Both the position numbers and the translations under genes were made by a program. This document shows positions 7,154 through 15,486 of a stretch of DNA of 31,713 bases, in pieces (positions within the stretch are counted from its first letter, which is position 1; each line of letters opens with the position of its first letter). Source of the stretch: Bordetella parapertussis. Its GTDB lineage: Bacteria > Pseudomonadota > Gammaproteobacteria > Burkholderiales > Burkholderiaceae_C. The notes beneath the pieces are model-generated. The model was not told the DNA's origin and searched no databases. It saw only the letters and a program-made list of their open reading frames with translations. Where the stretch lies: assembly GCA_945870575.1 (NCBI GenBank), contig CAMBSK010000030.1, positions 1-31,713 of the forward strand, given 5' to 3'.

Positions 7154-8367
7154 GCGGGTACCGGTATCCGCTGTATGCCTTGTTCACGCACAGGCAGATT
7201 GATCAGCGCCGCAAACACGCTGAGCGCAATGGTGAGGTACCAGACCTGGTCATAGCTGCCGGTGCGGTCAAAAACCCAGCCGCCCAGCCACACGCCCAAG
7301 TAACTGCCTAACTGGTGGCTCATGAAGACAAAGCCGGTAAGCATGGAAAAATGGGCCACACCGAACATTTGCGCCACGATGGCGCTGGTCACCGGCACCG
7401 TTGATAACCACAGCAAACCCATGGCGGAAGCAAACAGGTAAACGCTCATCGGTGACAGCGGCAGAAAAATGAACAGGCTGATGAACACGCCGCGCATGCT
7501 GTAGTTGAAAGAAAGCAGCAGGTTTTTTGCAAAGTGCTGCCCGAGGACGCCGGCCGCATAAGTGCCCAGAATATTGAAAAGCCCGATGAGTGCCAGCGCG
7601 GTACCGGCCACTTGCTGGCCCAGGCCCTGGTCTTTGAGGTAGCTGGGCATGTGCACGCCGATGAACACCACTTGAAAGCCGCAGACAAAGTAGCCGGCCA
7701 TCAGCAATTGAAAGCTTCGATAGCCGAAGGCTTCGCGCAGCGCTTGCAAAATGCTTTGTTGCCGCTTGGGCGCTTGACCGCCTGCAAATGCGGGTTCGCG
7801 CAAACCCAGTGTCAAAGGCAGCACCATCAGCATACCGGCGGCCAGCACCAGCAAGGCCTGGTGCCAGCCTATGTGTTCAATCATGTAAGACGAGGTCGGC
7901 ACCAATAAAAACTGTCCGAAAGAGCCGGCGGCAGACACCACGCCCATGGCCCAGGAGCGTTTTTCGGCGGGGATGTTGCGCCCGATGATGCCAAAGACGA
8001 TGGCAAACGTGGTACCGGCTTGCGCCGCCCCCACCATGACACCGAGGGTCAAGGAGAGCCAAACGGGAGAGGCGGCCTGGGCCATGCCCCACAAGCCCAG
8101 TGCATACAAAAGACTGCTGAACACCATGACCCGGAATGCGCCGAAGCGGTCGGCCAGCATGCCCAGAAAAATACCGATCAAGCCCCAGCTGATGTTTTGT
8201 ATGCCTATGGCTGTGGCAAAGTCCTCGCGGCCCCAGCCCATCTCCTGCGTCATGGGTTGCATCCACAGGCCAAAGCCGTGGCGAATGCCCATGGCCATAG
8301 ACACAATGATGGCGCCGCATGCCAATACTTGCCATAAAGGCAAAGTTTTGTGGGAGGAGTTTTGCAT
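7150..8367 (-). CDS. MFS transporter, 12 transmembrane segments
   Basis: 405 residues with about 12 hydrophobic helices in two halves separated by a loop rich in Gln, Lys and Arg (GGQAPKRQQSI). The MFS loop 2-3 signature is LADRFGAFRVM (about 70-80). The N-terminal MGIRHGFGLWMQPMTQEMGW is typical of the monocarboxylate/oxalate-formate antiporter-like branch, so an organic acid is a reasonable guess for the substrate, no more. It is the first gene of a minus-strand cluster whose four members all touch or overlap. It diverges from parE across a 110-bp gap that must hold both promoters. Confidence 0.9.
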   Translation of the reverse strand: MQNSSHKTLPLWQVLACGAIIVSMAMGIRHGFGLWMQPMTQEMGWGREDFATAIGIQNISWGLIGIFLGMLADRFGAFRVMVFSSLLYALGLWGMAQAASPVWLSLTLGVMVGAAQAGTTFAIVFGIIGRNIPAEKRSWAMGVVSAAGSFGQFLLVPTSSYMIEHIGWHQALLVLAAGMLMVLPLTLGLREPAFAGGQAPKRQQSILQALREAFGYRSFQLLMAGYFVCGFQVVFIGVHMPSYLKDQGLGQQVAGTALALIGLFNILGTYAAGVLGQHFAKNLLLSFNYSMRGVFISLFIFLPLSPMSVYLFASAMGLLWLSTVPVTSAIVAQMFGVAHFSMLTGFVFMSHQLGSYLGVWLGGWVFDRTGSYDQVWYLTIALSVFAALINLPVREQGIQRIPVPA

Positions 8368-8477
8368 GGGCTTTACTGTAACGATTTTGAGAATAAGTGA
8401 TTAGCTTTGGGTTGCGCTTGTCATGGACTGTTCATTTATCCAGTGTGGAATCAGCGGTCTGTCTACAATCTCAAACC

Positions 8478-10445
8478 ATGGTAACCAAACAATCTGAATA
8501 TTCCGAAGGTTCGATACGTGTCCTCAAAGGGCTCGAACCGGTCAAACAGCGCCCGGGCATGTACACCCGAACCGACAACCCGCTGCACATCATCCAGGAA
8601 GTCATAGACAACGCTGCCGATGAAGCGCTGGCCGGTCACGGCAAAAAAATCACCGTCACGCTGTTCGCCGATGGCTCTATCGGCATTGACGATGACGGGC
8701 GCGGCATTCCGTTCGGCATGCACCCCGAAGAAAAAGCCCCGGTCATCGAGTTGGTGTTCACCCGTTTGCACGCCGGTGGCAAGTTTGACAAAGGCAGCGG
8801 CGGCGCCTACAGCTTCTCCGGCGGCTTGCACGGCGTGGGTGTCAGCGTCACCAATGCGCTGTCCAAACGCATGGAAGTCACCTCTTACCGCGAAGGACAG
8901 GCGGCGCATCTGGTGTTTCAGGGCGGAGACGTCACTGACAAACTGAAACTGCGCAAAGCCGAAAGCGGTGACCGCAAACAGGGTACGTTTGTGCGCGTCT
9001 GGCCGGATGCCAAATATTTCGAATCATCTGCTTTGCCTTTGAATGAACTGGTGCATTTGTTGCGCAGCAAAGCGGTGCTGATGCCGGGCGTCAGTGTCAC
9101 GCTGGTGCAGGAAAAAGCCAAAGAAACACAGACCTGGTTGTACAAAGGCGGTTTGCGTGATTACCTCATGCAGACTTTGCACGCCGATCCGTTCATACCG
9201 CTATTTGACGGCGAAGGTTTCGCTGACGGCGGTCATGAAAGTTTTGCCGAAGGTGAGGGCGCGCAATGGTGTTTGGCATTTACCGAAGACGGTGCGCCAG
9301 TGCGCGAAAGCTATGTCAATTTGATTCCCACCAGCGCGGGCGGTACGCACGAAAGCGGCTTGCGAGACGGTTTGTTCAACGCGGTGAAAAGCTTTATCGA
9401 TTTGCACGCTTTGCTACCCAAGGGTGTCAAGCTGTTGCCCGAAGACGTGTTTGCACGCGCCAGTTTTGTACTGAGTGCCAAGGTGCTGGACCCGCAGTTT
9501 CAAGGGCAAATCAAAGAGCGTCTCAATTCACGCGACGCGGTGCGTTTGGTGTCGAGCTTTGTGCGTCCGGCCCTAGACCTGTGGTTGAACCAGCATGTGG
9601 ACTACGGCAAAAAACTCGCCGAGTTGGTGATTCGTGCGGCGCAGTTGCGCCAAAAAGCCGGTCAAAAAGTGGAAAAGCGCAAAGGCTCGGGTGTGGCCGT
9701 GTTGCCGGGCAAACTCACCGATTGCGAAAGCCGCGATCTGGCGCACAACGAGATTTTTCTGGTTGAAGGTGACAGCGCGGGGGGCAGCGCCAAGATGGGC
9801 CGCGACAAAGAATCGCAAGCCATTCTCCCCTTGCGCGGCAAAGTGCTCAACACCTGGGAGGTCGAGCGCGACCGCTTGTTCGCCAACAACGAGGTGCACG
9901 ACATCGCTGTGGCCATCGGTGTGGACCCGCACGGCCCGAACGACACGCCTGATTTATCCGGATTGCGCTACGGCAAGGTGTGCATATTGAGCGACGCTGA
10001 TGTGGACGGCTCGCACATTCAAGTGTTGCTGCTGACGCTGTTCTTTCGCCATTTCCCCAAGCTGATTGAAACCGGCCATGTGTTTGTGGCGCGCCCGCCA
10101 TTGTTTCGGGTGGACATTCCTGCGCGCGGCAAAAAACCGGCGGCCAAGGTGTATGCCTTGGACGAAGGCGAGCTCACTGCCATATTGGACAAAAGCGCCA
10201 AAGACGGCGTGCCGCGTGAGAAATGCAGCATCAGCCGCTTCAAAGGCTTGGGCGAAATGAACGCCGAGCAGTTGTGGGACACCACCTTAAACCCGGATAC
10301 GCGTCGCTTGTTGCCGGTGCAACTCGGTATTTTGGATTTCGCGCAAACCGAAGGCATGATCACCCAATTGATGGGCAAAGGCGAGGCTGCGGCGCGGCGT
10401 GAATTGATGGAGTTGCATGGCGACTCGATTGAAATTGATGTTTGA
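8478..10445 (+). CDS. parE: DNA topoisomerase IV subunit B
   Basis: 655 residues. The GHKL ATPase part is clear (IDNAADEALAGHGKK with the N-box Asn, DDGRGIPFGMHPEE, and YSFSGGLHGVGVSVTNALS), followed by the transducer and the TOPRIM domain with EGDSAGGSAKMGRDK, PLRGK and DADVDGSHI. The C-terminus SRFKGLGEMNAEQLWDTT is characteristic. The length and the absence of the long GyrB TOPRIM insertion favour ParE over GyrB; the parC gene further along the same strand agrees. The ATG at 8478 (MVTKQSEYSEGSIRVLKGL) is chosen because the frame upstream does not resemble the family. A TACAAT -10-like hexamer sits at 8464-8469. parE and parC normally lie close together; here 10.7 kb separates them. Confidence 0.95.
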   Translation: MVTKQSEYSEGSIRVLKGLEPVKQRPGMYTRTDNPLHIIQEVIDNAADEALAGHGKKITVTLFADGSIGIDDDGRGIPFGMHPEEKAPVIELVFTRLHAGGKFDKGSGGAYSFSGGLHGVGVSVTNALSKRMEVTSYREGQAAHLVFQGGDVTDKLKLRKAESGDRKQGTFVRVWPDAKYFESSALPLNELVHLLRSKAVLMPGVSVTLVQEKAKETQTWLYKGGLRDYLMQTLHADPFIPLFDGEGFADGGHESFAEGEGAQWCLAFTEDGAPVRESYVNLIPTSAGGTHESGLRDGLFNAVKSFIDLHALLPKGVKLLPEDVFARASFVLSAKVLDPQFQGQIKERLNSRDAVRLVSSFVRPALDLWLNQHVDYGKKLAELVIRAAQLRQKAGQKVEKRKGSGVAVLPGKLTDCESRDLAHNEIFLVEGDSAGGSAKMGRDKESQAILPLRGKVLNTWEVERDRLFANNEVHDIAVAIGVDPHGPNDTPDLSGLRYGKVCILSDADVDGSHIQVLLLTLFFRHFPKLIETGHVFVARPPLFRVDIPARGKKPAAKVYALDEGELTAILDKSAKDGVPREKCSISRFKGLGEMNAEQLWDTTLNPDTRRLLPVQLGILDFAQTEGMITQLMGKGEAAARRELMELHGDSIEIDV

Positions 10446-10507
10446 GGGAATTGAATTAATGTTTTAATATTACGAATATCATCAATTGAATATTTTTTTA
10501 TAAAGCC
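10446..10507 (+). other. AT-rich junction between parE and the R-M island
   Basis: 62 bp, strongly AT-rich against neighbours of moderate to high GC. It contains two direct copies of AATTGAAT (10449-10456 and 10484-10491) with the inverted repeat ATATT-ACG-AATAT (10467-10479) between them. TTGAAT at 10451-10456 and GAATAT at 10474-10479 are 17 bp apart and could be a weak promoter for hsdR. No target-site duplication matching the 27 bp before parC is evident. Confidence 0.4.
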
Positions 10508-13387
10508 ATGCCCTCAAACACGTTTCCATCTGATCTTGCTTCAAAGGTTACAAGACACACTGTTAAGGAAGAACAGATCGAATATGGTTTTATCGACAAG
10601 TTGCAAGGGCTTAAGTACGTTTACCGGGAAGATATTCGCGACCGTGCAGCGCTGGAGCAGAACTTTCGCGAAAAATTTGAAAACCTCAACCGAGTCAATT
10701 TGTCCAAAGGCGAATTCAAACGCCTGCTAGACGAGATAGTCACCCCAGACGTTTTTACAGCAGCCCGCCGCTTGCGCGAGCGCAGTGCTTTTACCCGCGA
10801 CGACGGTACGCCTCTTAACTACACTTTGGTCAACATCAAAGACTGGTGCAAAAACACTTTTGAGGTGGTTAACCAACTGCGAATCAATACTGATTACAGC
10901 CACCACCGCTATGACGTGCTCATACTTATCAATGGAGTGCCCTGCGTTCAAGTTGAACTCAAGACGCTGGGCATCAACCCCAAGCGTGCGATGGAGCAAA
11001 TCGTTGACTACAAAAATGATCCAGGTAATGGTTACAGCAAAACTCTATTGTGCTTCTTGCAGTTATTCATCGTCAGCAACCGCACCAGCACCTATTACTT
11101 CGCAAACAATAACACGCGGCACATTGCGTTCAACGCCGACGAGCGTTTCTTACCCATCTACCAGTTTGCCGACGATGCCAACACCAAGATCAACCACCTA
11201 GACGACTTTGCCGAGCAGTTCTTGCCCAAATGCACCCTGGGTCAAACCATCAGCCGCTACATGGTGCTGGTAGCCAGTGAGCAAAAGTTGCTCATGATGC
11301 GGCCCTATCAGGTGTATGCCGTCAAGGCCATCGTGGACTGCATTCGCGATAACTCTGGCAACGGCTACATCTGGCACACCACGGGCAGTGGCAAAACGCT
11401 TACCTCGTTCAAAGCCTCTACGTTGCTCAAAGACAACCCCGACATTGAAAAATGCCTCTTTGTGGTCGACCGCAAAGACCTCGACCGCCAAACCCGTGAA
11501 GAGTTCAACCGCTTTCAGGAAAACTGCGTTGAAGAAAACACCAACACCGCCAGTTTGGTGCGCCGCCTGCTGTCTGACGACTACGCTGATAAAGTCATCG
11601 TCACCACCATCCAAAAGCTGGGATTGGCGCTCGACGAAAACAGCAAGCGCAACCAGCAACGCAGCAAAAGCGGCCAAGCCACCTACAAAGAACAGCTCGC
11701 GCCGCTCCAAGACAAACGCATTGTTTTTATCTTTGACGAATGCCACCGCTCGCAGTTTGGCGAGAACCACAAAGCCATCAAAGCTTTCTTTCCTAAGGCT
11801 CAGTTGTTTGGCTTTACCGGCACGCCCATTTTTGAAGACAACGCCAGCCGCACCCAGATTGAAGACGAGCAAGCCAGCCTGCGCACCACCGAAGATATTT
11901 TTCAAAAGCAGCTACACGCTTACACCATCACCCACGCCATTGAGTACCACGCACTGTTTAAAGCAGCACAAGCGGCCAATCACGCCGCTAACCCCAGCTT
12001 TGTTCCGCTGAACATAGCCTGCGTGTTCTCGCCGCCCGCCGAGGGCAACGCCGATGTGCAGCAAATTCAAGAAGACTTGCCGCAAGAGAAGCTTGATAAC
12101 CAGGTGGACCCCGATAGCAAAAAGGCCGCCCTCAAAACCATACTGGTCGACTACAACACGCGATTCGGCACCAACCACAGCTTGAGCGAGTTCGATCTTT
12201 ATTACCAAGACGTACAAAAGCGCATCAAAGACCAGCAGTGGCCTAACGCTGACTACCCAGCCGTAAAGAAGATTGACATCACCATCGTGGTGGACATGCT
12301 GCTGACCGGCTTTGACAGCAAATACCTCAACACCTTGTATGTGGACAAAAACCTCAAGCACCATGGCTTGATACAAGCGTTCTCCCGTACCAACCGTATC
12401 TTGAACGGTACCAAGCCCTACGGCAACATACTCGACTTTCGTTCACAAAAAGACGCGGTCGATGCCGCCATTGCTTTGTTCTCTGGCGAGAAGAGCGAAG
12501 AAAAGGCCCGTGAAATTTGGTTGGTAGACAAAGCCCCCTTCGTTATTGAGAAGCTTCAAGGCGCGGTGCAGCGCCTAGAAGACTTCATGCAAACCCAAGG
12601 CCTGCCATGCACGCCCGAGGCTGTGCCTCAGCTTAAAGGTGACGATGCGCGTGCTGCTTTTATTGGCCACTTCAAAGAAGTGCAGCGCCTCAAAACCCAG
12701 CTGGACCAATACACCGACCTCACCCCGGGCGACGCCGCCGCCATCGAGCACATCTTGCCCAGCGAAGTTCAGCAAGGTTTTAGGGGTGCATATATCGAAA
12801 CTGCGCAGCGCCTCAAAGCGCTGCAAGAAAAATCGGGCAAAGACGAAGGCAGCACCATCACAGGCGAGGTAGACCAGCTCGACTTTGAGTTTGTGTTGTT
12901 TGCCAGCGCTGTCATTGACTACGATTACATCGTAGGCCTGATGTCGCGCTTTTCTAGCCAAGCGCCGGGCAAGCAGAAGATGAGCCGCGAAGAACTGATT
13001 GGCCTCATCAGCGCCGACGCCAAGTTCATGAACGAGCGCGACGACATTGCCGCCTACATTGCAACCCTCAGGGTGGGCGAGGGCTTGAGCGAAGCCTCTA
13101 TCCGCGACGGCTACACCCACTTCAAAAAAGTAAAAGACAGAGCCGAACTGAGCGCTATAGCCACCCAACACGGTTTGACCGCCGCCGCATTGCAAGCCTT
13201 TGTGGACAACACCTTGCAGCGTTTGATTTTGGACGCGGATGCCTTGACAGACCTGATGTCCCCGCTTGACTTGAGCTGGAAAGCCCGCGCCCAAGCCGAG
13301 ACCGCGTTGATGAAAGAGCTGGCGCCTTTGCTGACTAAACGCGCCCAAGGACGTGAGATTTCTGGATTGAGCGCGTATGAGCACTGA
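10508..13387 (+). CDS. hsdR: Type I restriction enzyme, motor/nuclease subunit HsdR
   Basis: 959 residues, the expected length. The N-terminal nuclease has the PD-(D/E)XK core YDVLILINGVPCVQVELK (Asp136, Glu150, Lys152). The SF2 translocase follows with Walker A TTGSGKT (291-297), motif Ia VVDRKDLDRQT, motif Ic VTTIQK, the DEAD-type box DECH (410-413), motif III FTGTP (436-440), then LLTGFDSKYLNTLYVDK and motif VI QAFSRTNRI. With HsdS and HsdM it makes the R2M2S complex that translocates and cuts unmodified DNA. It is the first gene of the island, whereas many type I loci have hsdM or hsdS upstream of hsdR. The ribosome binding site before the ATG at 10508 is poor. Its 3' end overlaps the DUF1016 gene by 11 bp. 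Confidence 0.96.
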   Translation: MPSNTFPSDLASKVTRHTVKEEQIEYGFIDKLQGLKYVYREDIRDRAALEQNFREKFENLNRVNLSKGEFKRLLDEIVTPDVFTAARRLRERSAFTRDDGTPLNYTLVNIKDWCKNTFEVVNQLRINTDYSHHRYDVLILINGVPCVQVELKTLGINPKRAMEQIVDYKNDPGNGYSKTLLCFLQLFIVSNRTSTYYFANNNTRHIAFNADERFLPIYQFADDANTKINHLDDFAEQFLPKCTLGQTISRYMVLVASEQKLLMMRPYQVYAVKAIVDCIRDNSGNGYIWHTTGSGKTLTSFKASTLLKDNPDIEKCLFVVDRKDLDRQTREEFNRFQENCVEENTNTASLVRRLLSDDYADKVIVTTIQKLGLALDENSKRNQQRSKSGQATYKEQLAPLQDKRIVFIFDECHRSQFGENHKAIKAFFPKAQLFGFTGTPIFEDNASRTQIEDEQASLRTTEDIFQKQLHAYTITHAIEYHALFKAAQAANHAANPSFVPLNIACVFSPPAEGNADVQQIQEDLPQEKLDNQVDPDSKKAALKTILVDYNTRFGTNHSLSEFDLYYQDVQKRIKDQQWPNADYPAVKKIDITIVVDMLLTGFDSKYLNTLYVDKNLKHHGLIQAFSRTNRILNGTKPYGNILDFRSQKDAVDAAIALFSGEKSEEKAREIWLVDKAPFVIEKLQGAVQRLEDFMQTQGLPCTPEAVPQLKGDDARAAFIGHFKEVQRLKTQLDQYTDLTPGDAAAIEHILPSEVQQGFRGAYIETAQRLKALQEKSGKDEGSTITGEVDQLDFEFVLFASAVIDYDYIVGLMSRFSSQAPGKQKMSREELIGLISADAKFMNERDDIAAYIATLRVGEGLSEASIRDGYTHFKKVKDRAELSAIATQHGLTAAALQAFVDNTLQRLILDADALTDLMSPLDLSWKARAQAETALMKELAPLLTKRAQGREISGLSAYEH

Positions 13388-14534
13388 CAAGCAAACAACG
13401 ACGGCCGTGAACACATCCTCAAGCCCGGATGCAACAGCGGGGCGTTTTGATGGGCTGGTATCGGCCATCGTCGATATTCATCGCCAGTCGCAGACCTTTG
13501 CAAGCAAGGCCGTCAACACCAGCCTAACCGTGCGCAACTGGCTGATTGGTCACCGCATTGTCGAGTTTGAGCAACACGGAAAGGACCGAGCGGCCTATGG
13601 TGAAAAACTCTTGCCCGCTTTGGCGCAGCGCCTCGCGGCGGCCGGTCTCAAGCGGGTGGATGCCCGTGAATTGCGCCGCTTCAGGCTTTTCTACAGCGTG
13701 TATCCGCAGATTCGGGAGACGCTGTCTCCCGAATGGCTGATGAGTCCTCAGGCTGCAGCGACGGTACCTGAGCAGCCCGCACCCCCACAGCCCAAAGGGG
13801 AGGCAGCGTCTCCCACTTTGATCCACCACCTCTCCTTCTCGCACTTGGCCGAGTTGTTGGATCTGCCTAACAACACCCAGCGCCGCTTCTACGAAGTCGA
13901 ATGCATGCGCGGTAATTGGTCGGTGCGCGAACTGCGCCGCCAGATCGACAGCCTGTATTACCAGCGTAGCGGGCTGTCCAAAGACAAAGCACAGCTGTCC
14001 ACTAAGATCAACACGGCGGCAGAAACGCTGCAACCTTCGCACATCATCCGCGACCCCTACGTCTTCGAATTTCTCGGCCTGCGCTCGCGCGATGTCATGG
14101 CCGAATCAGATTTGGAAGATGCCTTGCTCGACCGCCTTCAAGACTTTCTGCTGGAGTTGGGCCACGGCTTCTGCTTCGAAGCCCGGCAAAAGCGCATTCT
14201 CATCGGCGATGAACATTTTTTCATCGACCTCGTTTTCTACCACCGCATCCTCAAGTGCCACATACTGGTCGAGCTCAAAACCGACGCCTTCCGCCACGAA
14301 CACCTGGGCCAGCTCAACACCTACGTCGCCTATTACAAAAAACACCAGATGACACCGGGCGACCAGCCGCCCATTGGCATCCTGCTTTGCACGCGCAAGA
14401 ACGATGCACTCGTCGAGTTTGCCTTGGGCGACCTGAACAAGCAGGTTTTCGTCTCTCGCTACGCTGTGGAGTTGCCCCGAAAGGAAGAGATGGAGCACTT
14501 CATCACCCAAATCAACCGGGAGGTCGGCCCGTGA
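13377..14534 (+). CDS. DUF1016/YhcG-family protein with PD-(D/E)XK nuclease domain
   Basis: 385 residues. The N-terminal half (about 25-200) is the DUF1016_N region: LTVRNWLIGHRIVEFEQHG, YGEKLLPALAQRL, then FYEVECMRGNWSVRELRRQI and SLYYQRSGLSKDK. The C-terminal half (about 225-375) is the YhcG restriction-like fold: DPYVFEFLGL, then the active-site pattern FFIDLVFYHRILKCHILVEL with Asp284, Glu299 and Lys301, followed by GQLNTYVAYY. All catalytic residues are present, so it may cut DNA, but no activity is known for close relatives as far as I can say. A Pro/Gln/Ala-rich linker with two short runs lies at 120-145. It overlaps hsdR by 11 bp and the next gene by GTGA, so it is made with the R-M enzymes. 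Confidence 0.88.
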   Translation: MSTDKQTTTAVNTSSSPDATAGRFDGLVSAIVDIHRQSQTFASKAVNTSLTVRNWLIGHRIVEFEQHGKDRAAYGEKLLPALAQRLAAAGLKRVDARELRRFRLFYSVYPQIRETLSPEWLMSPQAAATVPEQPAPPQPKGEAASPTLIHHLSFSHLAELLDLPNNTQRRFYEVECMRGNWSVRELRRQIDSLYYQRSGLSKDKAQLSTKINTAAETLQPSHIIRDPYVFEFLGLRSRDVMAESDLEDALLDRLQDFLLELGHGFCFEARQKRILIGDEHFFIDLVFYHRILKCHILVELKTDAFRHEHLGQLNTYVAYYKKHQMTPGDQPPIGILLCTRKNDALVEFALGDLNKQVFVSRYAVELPRKEEMEHFITQINREVGP

Positions 14535-15133
14535 AAAACGCCATCGTCCACAACGACTACAGCCGCGAAGCGCCGCCCAAGTTTGAAATCTTTGCCGACC
14601 GCATCGAAATCACCTCGGCCTGCGCCTTGCCCGAAGGCTTGACCCCCGCCGAGTTTTTTGAGGGCTACTCCATCCCCCGCAACAAAGAGCTCATGCGCGT
14701 CTTTCGCGACCTAGAGCTGGTAGAGCACCTTGGCTCGGGCCTGCCCCGCATCACCGAGTTTTATGGGCCAGAGTGCTTTCGCTTCACCGAAAACTTTTTG
14801 CGCATCACCTTTGCGGCCAGTGGGCCGGTGCATGAGGAAGAGGCGACCCCGCAAGTCGAGGCCCCAGTCGAGGCCCCAGTCGAGGCCCCAGTCGAGGCCC
14901 CAGTCGCATTGACGGATACCGACCATAAAATTTTGAGCGCGCTCGCTGCCCAGCCACTGGGCCGCAGCCCCTTGCTCAGCGAACTCGGCTATAGCCAACC
15001 TACAGGCAACTACAAAGCTGCCATGACCAAGCTGCTGCAAACTCGGCTGATCGAACCCACCATCCCCGACAAACCCAACAGCCGCTTGCAGCAATACCGC
15101 CTGACCGCACAAGGAAGGGCCTTGTTGAAATGA
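14531..15133 (+). CDS. N-terminally truncated HATPase_c_4/winged-helix regulator (COG2865-like)
   Basis: 200 residues starting with GTG at 14531, overlapping the DUF1016 stop as GTGA. Residues 1-90 are the HATPase_c_4 module of proteins that normally begin with a Schlafen AlbA_2 domain: NAIVHNDYS (3-11), FEIFADRIEI, LPEGLTPAEFFEGYSIPRN and EHLGSGLPRI. The whole AlbA_2 half is missing, and the start falls inside the ATPase N-box: the usual Glu of the REALVNA-type motif is lost while the Asn remains, so ATP binding is doubtful. Next is a VEAP linker repeated four times (109-124), then a winged helix (DTDHKILSALAAQPLG to the C-terminus). It may be a DNA-binding remnant, a real short protein, or a decayed gene kept for coupling. 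Confidence 0.72.
   Translation: MKNAIVHNDYSREAPPKFEIFADRIEITSACALPEGLTPAEFFEGYSIPRNKELMRVFRDLELVEHLGSGLPRITEFYGPECFRFTENFLRITFAASGPVHEEEATPQVEAPVEAPVEAPVEAPVALTDTDHKILSALAAQPLGRSPLLSELGYSQPTGNYKAAMTKLLQTRLIEPTIPDKPNSRLQQYRLTAQGRALLK
14855..14902 (+). repeat. 12-bp in-frame tandem repeat, four copies
   Basis: Four exact copies of GTCGAGGCCCCA, each encoding Val-Glu-Ala-Pro, between the ATPase and winged-helix parts of the truncated regulator. A fifth copy starts (GTCG) and then diverges. The unit is a multiple of three, so slippage would change linker length without a frameshift. Confidence 0.95.
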
Positions 15134-15486
15134 ACCTGCCGACAAAGCAAGCGACTGCGCCAGACGCTGCCCCGTACCAAGATTTGCTCCAGACGCTGGC
15201 TGCCGCAGCCGTAACGCTGCAGATACTGCATCACCGGGCCGTTGAGGCGTTGGCGCCTACTGTCCAAGAGATATTGCGCAGCGGCAGCCGGGATGCGCAA
15301 CGGATCGAACACACGCTCGATCAACTGCTGAACCATGCTTGCACGCCCGAGGGTCTGATTCTTTTCAAAACCCTCTGCCGACACTACTGGGCAATCGACC
15401 CGCAAGCCACCGCGAGCTATGTCCACGCCTACCGCGAGATGTGGGATGACGATGACCAGAGCGCCACCGAAGAGGTGCAAGCATGA
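15130..15486 (+). CDS. Hypothetical 118-residue helical protein of the R-M island
   Basis: I do not recognise a family. The protein looks all-helical and soluble: a long amphipathic segment (PYQDLLQTLAAAAVTLQILHHRAVEAL, about 15-41), then EILRSGSRDAQRIEHTLDQLLNHA, and a C-terminal HYWAIDPQATASYVHAYREMW followed by an acidic tail. There is no signal peptide or membrane segment. It starts with ATG overlapping the previous stop (ATGA, 15130-15133) and its own stop overlaps the KilA-N start in the same way, so it is a real, coupled gene. Its place between a regulator remnant and a KilA-N protein suggests a small partner of one of these. That is inference. Confidence 0.7.
   Translation: MNLPTKQATAPDAAPYQDLLQTLAAAAVTLQILHHRAVEALAPTVQEILRSGSRDAQRIEHTLDQLLNHACTPEGLILFKTLCRHYWAIDPQATASYVHAYREMWDDDDQSATEEVQA

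Noticed and set aside
14855..14902. Repeat cluster considered as CRISPR
   Set aside because: It is a 12-bp in-frame coding repeat with no spacers.
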